Made by a program: the position numbers and the translations under genes | The notes under the pieces: model-generated | What the model was told of the DNA's origin: nothing | Database searches by the model: none | Seen by the model: the letters and a program-made list of their open reading frames with translations, nothing else | Virus record (IMG/VR): IMGVR_UViG_3300044623_000430 | Coordinates: 1 to 34,731 of that record | DNA length: 34,731 nt | Strand: one strand, 5' to 3' | Source: a virus | Shown here: positions 16,736 to 24,100 of the stretch, one piece after another | Layout: each line of letters starts with the position of its first letter | Position numbering within the stretch: the first letter of the stretch is position 1

Positions 16736-18304
16736 ATGAGCGAGAAGATAAGTCAATATAGTACAAGTGTTTCATCGCTTGCAACGGGCGACTTAATGGA
16801 TGTGAGTAAACTCATATCTACAAGTCCTAACGTGTATCAATCGCAAAAGTTAAATTACTCTGTATTAATTAGCGAGTTAAATAACGATTTAACATTTAAC
16901 AATCTAGGTAATTCAGATTTAACATCTACGGCAAACGCTAGATACTTTTATTTGAACGGCAATACCTCTTCTAACTTCTTAAAGGTTAGAAACTCGGATA
17001 ACATTTCAATTCTTTCATTATTTGGTGATAAATCCGTTGTATTTGGCAATGTGTCTAACCCAGTAACAATGCAGTTTAATATAGATGCTGCCGATTCAAC
17101 TGGAGATATATGGTATAGAAATAGTGGTGGTAATTTACAGAGATTAGCAATAGGAAGCAGTAACCAAGTGCTAACCGTTGCGGCTGGATTGCCGTCATGG
17201 GCTGCTTCATCATCAAGTAATTTAGGTACATCAAATTTAACGGCTGCCGATGACGCAAGAACATTCACTCTAAAGACTGGTACAACAGCAACTCAAAACT
17301 TTCAATTTAAGAATAGTTCAGGAACGATAGGTTATTATTTTGATGGGGCTGATTCTTTAGGTTTTAAGACCTCAACATTTGCAACTGTTGGAAGCGGTAT
17401 TAATCAAAACTTCGTAATAGGCTCAACTACCAAACCCGTAGTGGCTGCGTTGTATTTAGACACTTTAACGGCTGGTCAGTATAGGGCTTATGAAATGTTC
17501 GCCAATACAAATAAACTTTATTCTATTGATTCAAGAGGCTATTACAATTATTACAGCCAAGACCTAAATTCAAACGTTGACATAAAATTTAACACTTACG
17601 GTGCTAACGCTAGAATAGCTATTAGTTCAGCAAGTACAGGTTATTATACACAAGCGTTTTCTTTCTCTGGCGCTGGTACAGAATTAATTTCATTAGCTGG
17701 TAGTAACTTCTTCTTCTCTGGACTTGTAAATGTAAAAAATGATAGCGGTACATTAAAAAGCGCTATTAGAGCAAATAGAGCGCAAGGATATTTATCATGG
17801 TTTGGCGAGGGGGCGCAGTTTGGCGGTACTGATAACACTTTTAGCGCTAGTGCTTTAGTTGACATGATAAGCACTACTCAAGGGCTAGGAATCCCTTCTA
17901 TGACATCAGCACAAAGAAGTGCAATCTCATCACCTAGAGAGGGCTTGTTAGTTTATCAAAATGATGGAACGGAGGCTGTTTATGGTTATGTTAATAGCGC
18001 TTGGCAGGCTTTCGGTAGTGGTAATATGGTTAATGTTGGCACTGGAACATACACGCCAAACACTTCAATATCAGGAATAACTAGAACGACGGTAACGGTA
18101 ACGGTTACGGGAGCATTGACTACTGACAAAGTTGTTGCTTGTATTAATGACGCTATGAGAGCTGACTTTGTAACTGCTGTATCATGGTTCTTAGATATGC
18201 AAGCATACGTTAGTGCTGCTGATACGGTAACTATAACTTACTTAATAAGCGGTTACACAACCTTTGGATCGAGTTCATCAATTAATGTAATGGTACAACG
18301 ATAA
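16736..18304 (+). CDS. Tail fibre / receptor-binding protein, 522 aa
   Basis: The N-terminus KISQYSTSVSSLATGDLMDVS is the type used by Bacteroidetes phage fibres to attach to the tail. Two related modules follow at about 56-104 (NLGNSDLTSTANARYFYL) and 162-212 (NLGTSNLTAADDARTFTL), with a GDIWYRNSGGNLQRL ... NQVLTVAAGLPSW linker between them. Near residues 383-430 comes GIPSMTSAQRSAISSPREG then GLLVYQNDGTEAVYGY, a widely shared fibre motif. The last 90 residues (ISGITRTTVTVTVTGALTTD and onward) probably form the receptor-binding head. No reverse transcriptase or template/variable repeat was seen nearby. Confidence 0.85.
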   Translation: MSEKISQYSTSVSSLATGDLMDVSKLISTSPNVYQSQKLNYSVLISELNNDLTFNNLGNSDLTSTANARYFYLNGNTSSNFLKVRNSDNISILSLFGDKSVVFGNVSNPVTMQFNIDAADSTGDIWYRNSGGNLQRLAIGSSNQVLTVAAGLPSWAASSSSNLGTSNLTAADDARTFTLKTGTTATQNFQFKNSSGTIGYYFDGADSLGFKTSTFATVGSGINQNFVIGSTTKPVVAALYLDTLTAGQYRAYEMFANTNKLYSIDSRGYYNYYSQDLNSNVDIKFNTYGANARIAISSASTGYYTQAFSFSGAGTELISLAGSNFFFSGLVNVKNDSGTLKSAIRANRAQGYLSWFGEGAQFGGTDNTFSASALVDMISTTQGLGIPSMTSAQRSAISSPREGLLVYQNDGTEAVYGYVNSAWQAFGSGNMVNVGTGTYTPNTSISGITRTTVTVTVTGALTTDKVVACINDAMRADFVTAVSWFLDMQAYVSAADTVTITYLISGYTTFGSSSSINVMVQR

Positions 18305-18314
18305 AAAAGATATT

Positions 18315-18770
18315 ATGAGTATAGACTTAACAATTGACGCGGGGCTAACATCAGGTTTAGGAGGCAATCCTTTGCAGCTTGAATTAAAATCTTTATTGGT
18401 AGAAAATGAAGATAAGTATATTGATGTGAAATTTTATGAGCAAACTATTGTAGGTGGTGAGGCAGTGAAGAAAAAACTTTATTCTTATCGCTTAATGAAT
18501 GGAATGGCTCACATCCTTAAAGATGGTACTATTGTTCAAGCGAAAGATTCAGAAGATAATTTGCTTTTTGATACTATTCAGAAACAATCAAGAGATGAGA
18601 ACGATAACCTTATGTTCAATCAAGATGGCTCTCCAGTTCTTGAAGATGTAGAAGTTCCTACTGCTTTACTTAATCAGTTTACAAGATGGGTAACAGCAAT
18701 GAAGCCTTACGTGTGGGATGCACAAGGCGCACTAAAAGACGGTATTAAGCAGTTCTATAAATTAGTTTAA
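18315..18770 (+). CDS. Hypothetical protein after tail fibre, 151 aa
   Basis: Acidic soluble protein with no recognised motif. It has alternating short strands (DVKFYEQTIVGGEAVKKKLY, about 38-57), an Asp/Asn-rich middle (RDENDNLMFNQDGSPVLEDV) that could bind metal ions or form a loop, and an amphipathic C-terminal helix. It begins ten bases after the fibre stop and its TAA overlaps the next ATG by one base (TAATG), so it belongs to the fibre-lysis transcript. A fibre chaperone or small tail protein is possible. Confidence 0.6.
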   Translation: MSIDLTIDAGLTSGLGGNPLQLELKSLLVENEDKYIDVKFYEQTIVGGEAVKKKLYSYRLMNGMAHILKDGTIVQAKDSEDNLLFDTIQKQSRDENDNLMFNQDGSPVLEDVEVPTALLNQFTRWVTAMKPYVWDAQGALKDGIKQFYKLV

Positions 18771-19126
18771 TGGGTTTGATACTTCTTATAATCGCAATAC
18801 TACTTAGCTGGATTCTCTTCCCTTTGGGGTGGTTTTACTCACTAATAACATTGCGATTAAAATGGAGTAGATTAAATGATTACGCTTTAAGTATTGCTAT
18901 ATCACTTGACCAAATGGGTAATGTAGTATTAAGCAATGTAATGAATGATTTACTTATTGAGAAAGGCGGATATAGGTTCGGCAATCCTGACGATACAATA
19001 AGCGCAGTATTAGGTTTTAATAAAAAAATAGGAATGCTAAAAAAAGGCGGCAAATTATTATCTTCGCTTTTAAATAAACTAGATGCTAATCACGTAGAGA
19101 AAGCGTCAGAAAAAATAAAACTATGA
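18770..19126 (+). CDS. Membrane-anchored protein of the lysis region, 118 aa
   Basis: One strong N-terminal membrane segment (LILLIIAILLSWILFPLGWF, residues 3-22), then a soluble region with YRFGNPDDTISAVLGFNKK (about 67-85), a motif I remember as frequent in small Bacteroidetes phage and prophage proteins near lysis genes. Function of that group is unknown to me. It is coupled on both sides (TAATG upstream, ATGA downstream). It could regulate or assist the holin. Confidence 0.65.
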   Translation: MGLILLIIAILLSWILFPLGWFYSLITLRLKWSRLNDYALSIAISLDQMGNVVLSNVMNDLLIEKGGYRFGNPDDTISAVLGFNKKIGMLKKGGKLLSSLLNKLDANHVEKASEKIKL

Positions 19127-19290
19127 AATCAGAACAAAAAAAACAATTAGCAGATGCGTTGAATTTCATTTACAACGTAAGTACAAAAGCGCCATTAGAG
19201 AAAGCGGTACATGATAACTGCTTTGAAGCCGCAAAAGAATTAATGAAGCACATAGAATCAAGCGAAGTAGAAGAAACTAAAGAAGATTAA
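19123..19290 (+). CDS. Small acidic helical protein, 55 aa
   Basis: The frame MKSEQKKQLADALNFIYNVS... begins with an ATGA overlap and ends three bases before the next gene, which supports reality. It is helical with an acidic tail (SSEVEETKED) and a single Cys. Small proteins of this kind recur in Bacteroidetes phages, but I cannot assign a function. Confidence 0.6.
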   Translation: MKSEQKKQLADALNFIYNVSTKAPLEKAVHDNCFEAAKELMKHIESSEVEETKED

Positions 19291-19293
19291 AAT

Positions 19294-20223
19294 ATGCCAA
19301 CGGGAGAGTGTATAAAAGCTAACTTTATTATTGTTGCGACTAATCCTGTTGAGGAAGTGCCAACTATTGAAGGGATTATACCTACTTCATCTGTTGCTCA
19401 ATGCTGCTCAAATACTACATTCTTCGCTTCAACTGATGATGATGCGGAACTAAAAAACGATAAAACAGCGTTCTTATGGGTGCTTTCGCCTTTGGTTTCT
19501 GCGTCTGTAATGACCTTACAAAAGGCTGATGCTGATGGAGATTTCACAGATGTTGAAACATTAGATAATAATGACTTTGGCACATTCTACGCGTTATCAT
19601 TTAACACCGATGAAGATTCACGTAAGTACATAGGCTACCAACTTAATATGCGTGATGTTATCATTGCTCATGAAGGCGGCTTTTATCGCGTTAAAAATAC
19701 GATTACGACTATACTAGGCAACAAGTCTTTATATTCAAATTCGTTTTGCTTAGTTGAATATTCGCCAGCTTTGATAAATGGCACGGTAAGAATAGAAACT
19801 TACACAAACGGCATACGTGGCGCGGCTGGTTCGCAAACCGATTATATCGACTTTAATAGTATCAATTGGTACAATCAAATAAGATTGAAAGGTATGTTTG
19901 GCTTTACCACTAGCGAATACACTAGAGAAGAAGTTGAGTATAACAACGGGCAGAAACAATGGGTTATCGATGAGCAAAAGGAAAAGTATATTTTGAAGTT
20001 GAAACCTATTGAGCAAAGCACTAGAAACTTCTTGAAAACAGATGTTTTACAAGCTGATGAAATTATTTGCACCGACTACAACAGCTTAAATCCTGATGAG
20101 TTCATTGGCATTTACGTTAAAGGTTCGGGAGGTTTTGAACCGCGCCACAACATTAAAGAGGCTTTGCCAGTTGATATAAACTTTGATAGCGCATTTAATA
20201 ACCAACGTAAAAAAAGATGTTAA
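19294..20223 (+). CDS. Probable structural/minor tail protein, 309 aa
   Basis: Beta-rich protein with no signal peptide and no enzyme motif. Features are a CC pair near residue 37, an Asp/Thr-rich N-terminal domain with FLWVLSPLVSASVMTLQK, and a C-terminal domain carrying NGTVRIETYTNGIRGAAG (about 162-179) and NSINWYNQIRLKGMFGF. It ends NNQRKKRC. The style is that of tail or adhesin proteins rather than lysis enzymes, even though it is embedded in the lysis operon. The TAA overlaps the next start (TAATG). Confidence 0.5.
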   Translation: MPTGECIKANFIIVATNPVEEVPTIEGIIPTSSVAQCCSNTTFFASTDDDAELKNDKTAFLWVLSPLVSASVMTLQKADADGDFTDVETLDNNDFGTFYALSFNTDEDSRKYIGYQLNMRDVIIAHEGGFYRVKNTITTILGNKSLYSNSFCLVEYSPALINGTVRIETYTNGIRGAAGSQTDYIDFNSINWYNQIRLKGMFGFTTSEYTREEVEYNNGQKQWVIDEQKEKYILKLKPIEQSTRNFLKTDVLQADEIICTDYNSLNPDEFIGIYVKGSGGFEPRHNIKEALPVDINFDSAFNNQRKKRC

Positions 20224-20570
20224 TGAGTGAGCATAATATAGGAAGCGTTATAGTGGTCGCTATTATAGGCATCATTGGCTACTTCATTAAAACGACATTA
20301 AGAAGGATTGAAGATAACTTAATCGACCACGTAAAGAACTTCAACACTCTTAACGACAAAGTGAATTCCATCAACCTGTCAATGGTTCGGATAGATTCGT
20401 CACTTAGCAACATTGATAAAGATTTAGAGCGAGCGAATAGAAGAGTGTCAGATATTAATCAGATAGTAATGAGCAACATTGATAAAGTTATTGAGCAAGG
20501 GCATGAGATTAACAACATCAAAGCCCAAATTAAAATGCTATCGAAAGAACTTGAAGATATTGCGAATTAA
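20223..20570 (+). CDS. Membrane-anchored coiled-coil protein (lysis module), 115 aa
   Basis: I take the ATG at 20223 because it overlaps the upstream stop as TAATG; an in-frame ATG at 20217 would add two residues. The N-terminus is one membrane helix (IGSVIVVAIIGIIGYFI, about 6-22), and the rest is a long coiled coil with Asn-Ile-Asp heptads to the end. This shape recalls XhlA-type proteins and some holin partners that act with an adjacent holin and endolysin. Sequence family not recognised. Confidence 0.65.
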   Translation: MSEHNIGSVIVVAIIGIIGYFIKTTLRRIEDNLIDHVKNFNTLNDKVNSINLSMVRIDSSLSNIDKDLERANRRVSDINQIVMSNIDKVIEQGHEINNIKAQIKMLSKELEDIAN

Positions 20571-20599
20571 AATGGATATAGCGACGGCATTTGAAAACT

Positions 20600-20833
20600 A
20601 TGACAATGTGGGAAAAAATAAAGTTAGAAGCTAAGGCGCGTTATGTTGTAGGCTTTCTTATTGGTAGTATGTTAGCGATAGCTTTCATACTTGCTTTTTT
20701 TGTGGAATACCCAAAGAGCAACGAGGTATTAATTGCAAAGTTAGAAACTGCATTCAGTATATCATTTGGCGCGTTCATTCAGCACGTTATGAAAACCCCT
20801 GACAAAGAGAAAACAAATGGAAATGATAAGTAA
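20600..20833 (+). CDS. Candidate holin, 77 aa
   Basis: Small membrane protein directly before and overlapping the endolysin, the usual holin place. Start chosen at ATG 20600 (MTMWEKIKLEAKARYVVGF); an in-frame TTG at 20591 is less likely. It has a charged N-terminus, a strong membrane helix (VVGFLIGSMLAIAFILAFF, about 16-34), a weaker hydrophobic stretch (ETAFSISFGAFIQHVM, about 47-62) and a charged C-terminus. One or two membrane helices would fit class II/III holins. It should open the inner membrane for endolysin release. Confidence 0.6.
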   Translation: MTMWEKIKLEAKARYVVGFLIGSMLAIAFILAFFVEYPKSNEVLIAKLETAFSISFGAFIQHVMKTPDKEKTNGNDK

Positions 20834-21293
20834 CCACATAAACTATTTCGAGGCTACCAACAGCCCAACGGCTACGGCTAAAGGAATAGTGAACCAGCCG
20901 AACGCGGAACAATTAAAAGCGATGCGATTAGTCGCGGTGAAGTGTTTTGAACCTTTGAGAATGTGGGCTAATGTACCACTATCAATCAATTCTTTTTTTC
21001 GTGGTAAAGAATTAAACGAGGCTATTAAAGGCGCTGCAAGTAGTCAGCATTGTAAGGGCGAAGCGATTGATATTGATGGCAAAGGTAAAATTAGCAACTC
21101 GAAGATATTTCACTTTTTAAAAGAGAATACAGAGTTTGACCAGCTAATAGCCGAGTTCCCATTTAATGGTGAACCAGCATGGGTACACGTAAGCTACACA
21201 GAAAGGGTCAATAGAGGTCAAATACTTGTGGCTACTAAAGTAAAAGGAAAAACAGTTTACTCACCTTACAAACGTGGTGATGTTACGTTATAA
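20817..21293 (+). CDS. Endolysin, M15-type peptidase
   Basis: 158 aa. Peptidase M15 enzymes are zinc D-Ala-D-Ala or L-Ala-D-Glu peptidases that cut peptidoglycan cross-links. The zinc set is visible: SSQHCKGEAIDID gives His78 and Asp85, and AWVHVSY gives His124. SINSFFRGKELN upstream matches the S.YR...LN element of the family. There is no signal peptide, so it needs the holin. It overlaps the putative holin by 17 bases and the spanin-like gene by 14. An ATG six bases in (20823) is an alternative start. Confidence 0.92.
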   Translation: MEMISNHINYFEATNSPTATAKGIVNQPNAEQLKAMRLVAVKCFEPLRMWANVPLSINSFFRGKELNEAIKGAASSQHCKGEAIDIDGKGKISNSKIFHFLKENTEFDQLIAEFPFNGEPAWVHVSYTERVNRGQILVATKVKGKTVYSPYKRGDVTL

Positions 21294-21930
21294 CTTCGAC
21301 ATAAAAGACGGTGTAATATTGCTATGCTTTTTAGCTATGCTGGTCTTTAAGTTGGATTCGTGTAGCGATAAAAAAGAGTTGGTAAAAGCTAATAACGAAT
21401 TACTCAACTATTCAGATTCAATAAAAACGTATGAAGCTAAGAACGGAGATATAGCAGAAACAAATTACGCTTTAGAACTAAGCAATAAAGTTAAGTTAGA
21501 AGAGATTGAAGATTTAAAAGAAAACCTAAAACTTAAATCTGTTGAAACGGTGGTGAAATACAAAAGCATTTTTAAGTACGATACTATCAACCACGTATTC
21601 CGTGAGCAGTTACCTTGTGATTCATTTAATGAAGTGGTGAATATTGATAGTACATACTTTAAACTTAATTTAAGCCTATCTAATAAATCATTAACGATAA
21701 ATAGTATTGAGATACCGAATGAGCAAAACTTTGTAATAGGCGAAAAGAAAAACGGACTATTTAAACCGAATGAGTATAGCGTATTAGTAACGAATTCAAA
21801 TCCAAACATCAAAGGCGAAAGTCTAAAAGCATACACTTTCAAACCTTCGCCTAAGTGGTATAATTCAATCAGCTTTAAAGGTGCTGTCTTTGTCGCTGGT
21901 GTTATTGGTGGATTCTTGCTTGCTAAGTAG
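21280..21930 (+). CDS. Spanin-like envelope protein, 216 aa
   Basis: Start taken at ATG 21280; GTG codons at 21274 and 21277 are in frame. The N-terminus has a hydrophobic stretch (GVILLCFLAMLVFKL, about 11-25) followed by DSC, the middle is a coiled coil (KLEEIEDLKENLKLKSVETV), then a beta-like region, and the last 20 residues form a second membrane helix (GAVFVAGVIGGFLLAK). Directly after the endolysin this is where spanins lie. If LDSC is a (non-ideal) lipobox, this would be a one-protein u-spanin linking outer and inner membranes. Otherwise it is an inner membrane protein with two anchors. Confidence 0.6.
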   Translation: MLRYNFDIKDGVILLCFLAMLVFKLDSCSDKKELVKANNELLNYSDSIKTYEAKNGDIAETNYALELSNKVKLEEIEDLKENLKLKSVETVVKYKSIFKYDTINHVFREQLPCDSFNEVVNIDSTYFKLNLSLSNKSLTINSIEIPNEQNFVIGEKKNGLFKPNEYSVLVTNSNPNIKGESLKAYTFKPSPKWYNSISFKGAVFVAGVIGGFLLAK

Positions 21931-22074
21931 ATGCCATGTATTCATTATGTCGTTTTTCTCATCTCGATTATATTGAGTGCTGTTTAATGCGTTTAAAACA
22001 TGGTCAATATCTAAGTGGTTAAATTCTGTATTAGCCGAGCAAACAAAGCAAGTACATCTTGTTTTACCTTCCAT
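21865..22074 (-). CDS. Small Cys/His-rich protein, 69 aa
   Basis: Last gene of the reverse-strand block; its 3' end overlaps the end of the spanin-like gene on the other strand by 66 bases. The N-terminus MEGKTRCTCFVCSANTEFNH then LDIDHV has CxCxxC followed by HxDxDH, and NTWHLL follows, which loosely resembles a shortened HNH/zinc-finger layout. Support for reality comes from the start context AATAGTATGGAA, nearly identical to that of the gene just upstream, and the one-base spacing. Function unknown. Confidence 0.5.
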   Translation of the reverse strand: MEGKTRCTCFVCSANTEFNHLDIDHVLNALNSTQYNRDEKNDIMNTWHLLSKQESTNNTSDKDSTFKAD

Positions 22075-22075
22075 A

Positions 22076-22294
22076 CTATTTACATATTGTTTTAAAATGA
22101 TGAATACTTGACATTGAATACCCAGCTACATTTGTTTGCCTATCTCCAATATTACAAGCACCAACAGTAGTAAATTTATTACCGTCATTTAGAGTATATT
22201 CACAATTACAATTTGACTCATATCCAACAATAATAATCAGCGTAGTAATAAAAGCCGCAGCAATTATAGCAAGTATTTTCCCTTCTCTTTCCAT
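22076..22294 (-). CDS. Small membrane protein with Cys-rich exterior, 72 aa
   Basis: One N-terminal membrane helix (ILAIIAAAFITTLIIIVGY, about 7-25), then a 47-residue polar part with Cys at positions in ESNCNCEY, GACNIG and near the end (TICK), which could form disulfides in the periplasm. It shares the start context GAAAAATAGTATGGAA with its downstream neighbour and is one base from it. Possibly a receptor-blocking or envelope-acting early protein, a guess from topology only. Confidence 0.55.
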   Translation of the reverse strand: MEREGKILAIIAAAFITTLIIIVGYESNCNCEYTLNDGNKFTTVGACNIGDRQTNVAGYSMSSIHHFKTICK

Positions 22295-22295
22295 A

Positions 22296-22769
22296 CTATT
22301 TTTCTATTTTGTTCCTAAACCACATAAATAAATCGTGAGGCGCAGTAGTTATGTGAATAAATCCTCCTGTGTCTTTCTCTGTATGTTCACTAAAGAACTC
22401 TTCTCTTAAATGCTTCCAGTCGATTGAAGATTTAAGTAGTTCCCTTTCTTCTTCGTGGTACTTTTCCATTGATTTAGTATTCATCTTACTTATTGTTTTT
22501 GATTGCTTAAATAGTTCATAATTTTCTACAGGTGTATTAAAGTGTAGTATAGTATTATATTGTTCGCTTTCCCTCATCTTCTTAATAATCCAGTTACCGA
22601 ACTCTGACATTTCACTCTCTTCCATTTTTGCTCTGTCTATGAAGCCTTCTGTGTACGCCTCTCTTTTTATCCACGCTAATCTTTGGTTTAAATCACTCTC
22701 CTCAATTACGTGAGGGTATTTCTTTCTAGCTTCCGATTCTGCTTTATTTAAAATTTGCTCGTGGTCCAT
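22296..22769 (-). CDS. Hypothetical protein, 157 aa
   Basis: Charged helical soluble protein, starting MDHEQILNKAESEARKKYPH. Contains many Glu/Lys pairs, a central SEFGNWIIKKMRESEQYNT, and an aromatic C-terminus (HDLFMWFRNKIEK). No enzyme motif or membrane segment. The ATG follows a leader (CCTCCGCTGGGATAAAA) that partly repeats the leader of the next upstream reverse gene. Member of the tight reverse operon. Confidence 0.6.
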   Translation of the reverse strand: MDHEQILNKAESEARKKYPHVIEESDLNQRLAWIKREAYTEGFIDRAKMEESEMSEFGNWIIKKMRESEQYNTILHFNTPVENYELFKQSKTISKMNTKSMEKYHEEERELLKSSIDWKHLREEFFSEHTEKDTGGFIHITTAPHDLFMWFRNKIEK

Positions 22770-22803
22770 ACTTATTGTTTTATCCCAGCGGAGGGTGGGT
22801 TAG
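22770..22803 (-). promoter_or_regulatory. Leader element copy A with CCTCCGCT...GGG
   Basis: On the reverse strand the 34 bases before the ATG at 22769 read CTAACCCACCCTCCGCTGGG then ATAAAACAATAAGT. The core CCTCCGCT-(n)-TGGG-A/T-rich recurs before the ATG at 23116. CCCA/TGGG can form a short hairpin next to the start codon. Possibly a duplicated translation-control element. Confidence 0.3.
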
Positions 22804-23116
22804 TTAATAATTCTTGCGCTCCGTCTTTAATTAGAAATTGTTCAATGAAATCAACAACATTTAAACTACTGTCAGTTATTCTTTCACCCCAAGATTCACT
22901 AAATTTTGTTACTCCATTAATGAGTATTCCCCATCTATCATAGTCAATTTCTACACAATCTAATTCACACTCGCTACTTACATAATTATTTAGAACAATC
23001 ATAGGTCTTTTCCCTTTATATCCAGTGTGTGTGAATATAAATTTAGCATCATTTACCAATTCATCAAAAGACTTTACATATCCCCAATTCTTTGATATTT
23101 TAAAATCTATTTCCAT
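22772..23116 (-). CDS. Hypothetical protein, 114 aa
   Basis: Soluble, mixed alpha/beta protein beginning MEIDFKISKNWGYVKSFDEL. A Cys pair pattern SSECELDCVEIDYDRWG lies near 48-64, and the C-terminus is helical then Pro-rich (LLTNPPSAGIKQ). Codes through leader element A at its 3' end. No family recognised; part of the reverse early-type operon. Confidence 0.6.
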   Translation of the reverse strand: MEIDFKISKNWGYVKSFDELVNDAKFIFTHTGYKGKRPMIVLNNYVSSECELDCVEIDYDRWGILINGVTKFSESWGERITDSSLNVVDFIEQFLIKDGAQELLTNPPSAGIKQ

Positions 23117-23151
23117 ACATTTTAATTTTCCCGCCCATTAGCGGAGGTTAG
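23117..23151 (-). promoter_or_regulatory. Leader element copy B with CCTCCGCT...GGG
   Basis: On the reverse strand CTAACCTCCGCTAATGGGCG then GGAAAATTAAAATGT precedes the ATG at 23116. CCGC/GCGG can pair across a six-base loop. Related to element A before the ATG at 22769. Confidence 0.3.
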
Positions 23152-23381
23152 TGAATTAGTTGTTTTATTTCTATTTTATTCAAATCAAGTCCGTTTCCAT
23201 GCCCGTTGATAGCTGCTAAAACTTCAATCATGTTATTGTGTGATTTTATCTTAGCTAAAACATGACCATTAAAATCTACTTCAAATATCTTTCCAGTCTC
23301 ATCACTCTCCTTTTCATTCTGTTGATTTTGGGAGGCGGATTCTTTAACCTCTTCAATCTTCTTTTTAATTTCTTCTTTCAT
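23148..23381 (-). CDS. Hypothetical protein, 77 aa
   Basis: Short protein with a charged, Gln-rich helical first half (MKEEIKKKIEEVKESASQNQ) and a compact second half (IFEVDFNGHVLAKIKSHNN then AAINGHGNGLDL). The second half resembles small beta-alpha units but no family is recognised. It follows the 161-aa gene by four bases, with its ATG right after that gene's leader region. Confidence 0.6.
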   Translation of the reverse strand: MKEEIKKKIEEVKESASQNQQNEKESDETGKIFEVDFNGHVLAKIKSHNNMIEVLAAINGHGNGLDLNKIEIKQLIH

Positions 23382-23385
23382 AATC

Positions 23386-23871
23386 CTATTTATTAATTGT
23401 GTTAAAATCTATTGCTTTTCCCGCCTCAATTAGTCCGAAAACGTCGAAGTGAAGTTCAAATAGCTTCTCAAATAGTTGAAGTTGATTTTTAATAGGGAAT
23501 GAAACAAACTCTTCTTCTAAATCTCCATTTTGAAAGTTACCATCTCTAAAGACGGTAAATCTATTTCTATGCAAACAAGTTGCGATATGCCCACCATCCA
23601 CTATTCTAAAATCCATATCTTGTTTTTCCATAAAGTTTATACCCCACGCTAATTCATGTAATCTAAGCATTGGTACAAACTTCTCCCCATTATGCTCAAT
23701 CTCTTTTGTGAGGTCGGAAAGAGGGCGAAGGATTGGTTTTGCTCGTGGTTGTTCTACAATTATAAACTCAACATTGTGCAGTGTGATACTGTCTATTAGT
23801 TTTATATCTTCCGCATATCCTTTCAGCCCATAAGGCAAATAAGGCGCTAAGTGTTTTAGTTCTAATTTCAT
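23386..23871 (-). CDS. Conserved Bacteroidetes-phage protein of unknown function, 161 aa
   Basis: The start LELKHLAPYLPYGLKGYAED (residues 2-21) and KPILRPLSDLTKEIEHNGEK (about 45-64) are hallmarks of a protein I have often seen in Bacteroidetes phages and prophages, always annotated as hypothetical. The N-terminus defines the start. The C-terminal half has FPIKNQLQLFEKLFELHFDV, an amphipathic helix pattern. It commonly occurs near replication or recombination genes, as here. No known activity. Confidence 0.8.
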   Translation of the reverse strand: MKLELKHLAPYLPYGLKGYAEDIKLIDSITLHNVEFIIVEQPRAKPILRPLSDLTKEIEHNGEKFVPMLRLHELAWGINFMEKQDMDFRIVDGGHIATCLHRNRFTVFRDGNFQNGDLEEEFVSFPIKNQLQLFEKLFELHFDVFGLIEAGKAIDFNTINK

Positions 23872-23911
23872 TGTGTTTAATTTACTTTTTTTACTTCGTT
23901 TATTTTGTGGT

Positions 23912-24100
23912 TTAAATACAATTAATTGAGTGGTTTTGAATCAATGTCTTTACGTTCAACTTTAGCACAGTCGGCTTTTTGAATCTGCTTATAAACAAGT
24001 CAGCCATTCTTTCAGCAACTCTTAACTGTTCTTTTGTTGTGCAGCTTTTAATCGTGGTAATCACTTTTAAATAGGCTCTTTCAATTTGGTAGGCATTCAT
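23912..24100 (-). CDS. Small basic helical protein, 62 aa
   Basis: Product MNAYQIERAYLKVITTIKSC... with helical, Lys/Arg-rich sequence and a few Cys. It overlaps the stop of the first reverse gene as TAATG, implying coupled translation. The net positive charge suggests nucleic-acid or protein binding, but no motif is identified. Between it and the next gene (23872-23911) is a short A/T-rich leader. Confidence 0.6.
   Translation of the reverse strand: MNAYQIERAYLKVITTIKSCTTKEQLRVAERMADLFISRFKKPTVLKLNVKTLIQNHSINCI

Noticed and set aside
18091-18112. Short tandem ACGGTA repeats in the fibre gene as a regulatory repeat
   Set aside because: They encode a Thr-Val beta-strand run in frame and are explained by coding.
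16736-18304. Diversity-generating retroelement at the fibre C-terminus
   Set aside because: No reverse transcriptase gene and no second copy of the fibre 3' end was seen in the window.
20572-20634. A 20-aa ORF overlapping the holin candidate
   Set aside because: Too short and in another frame from the membrane protein; no independent support.
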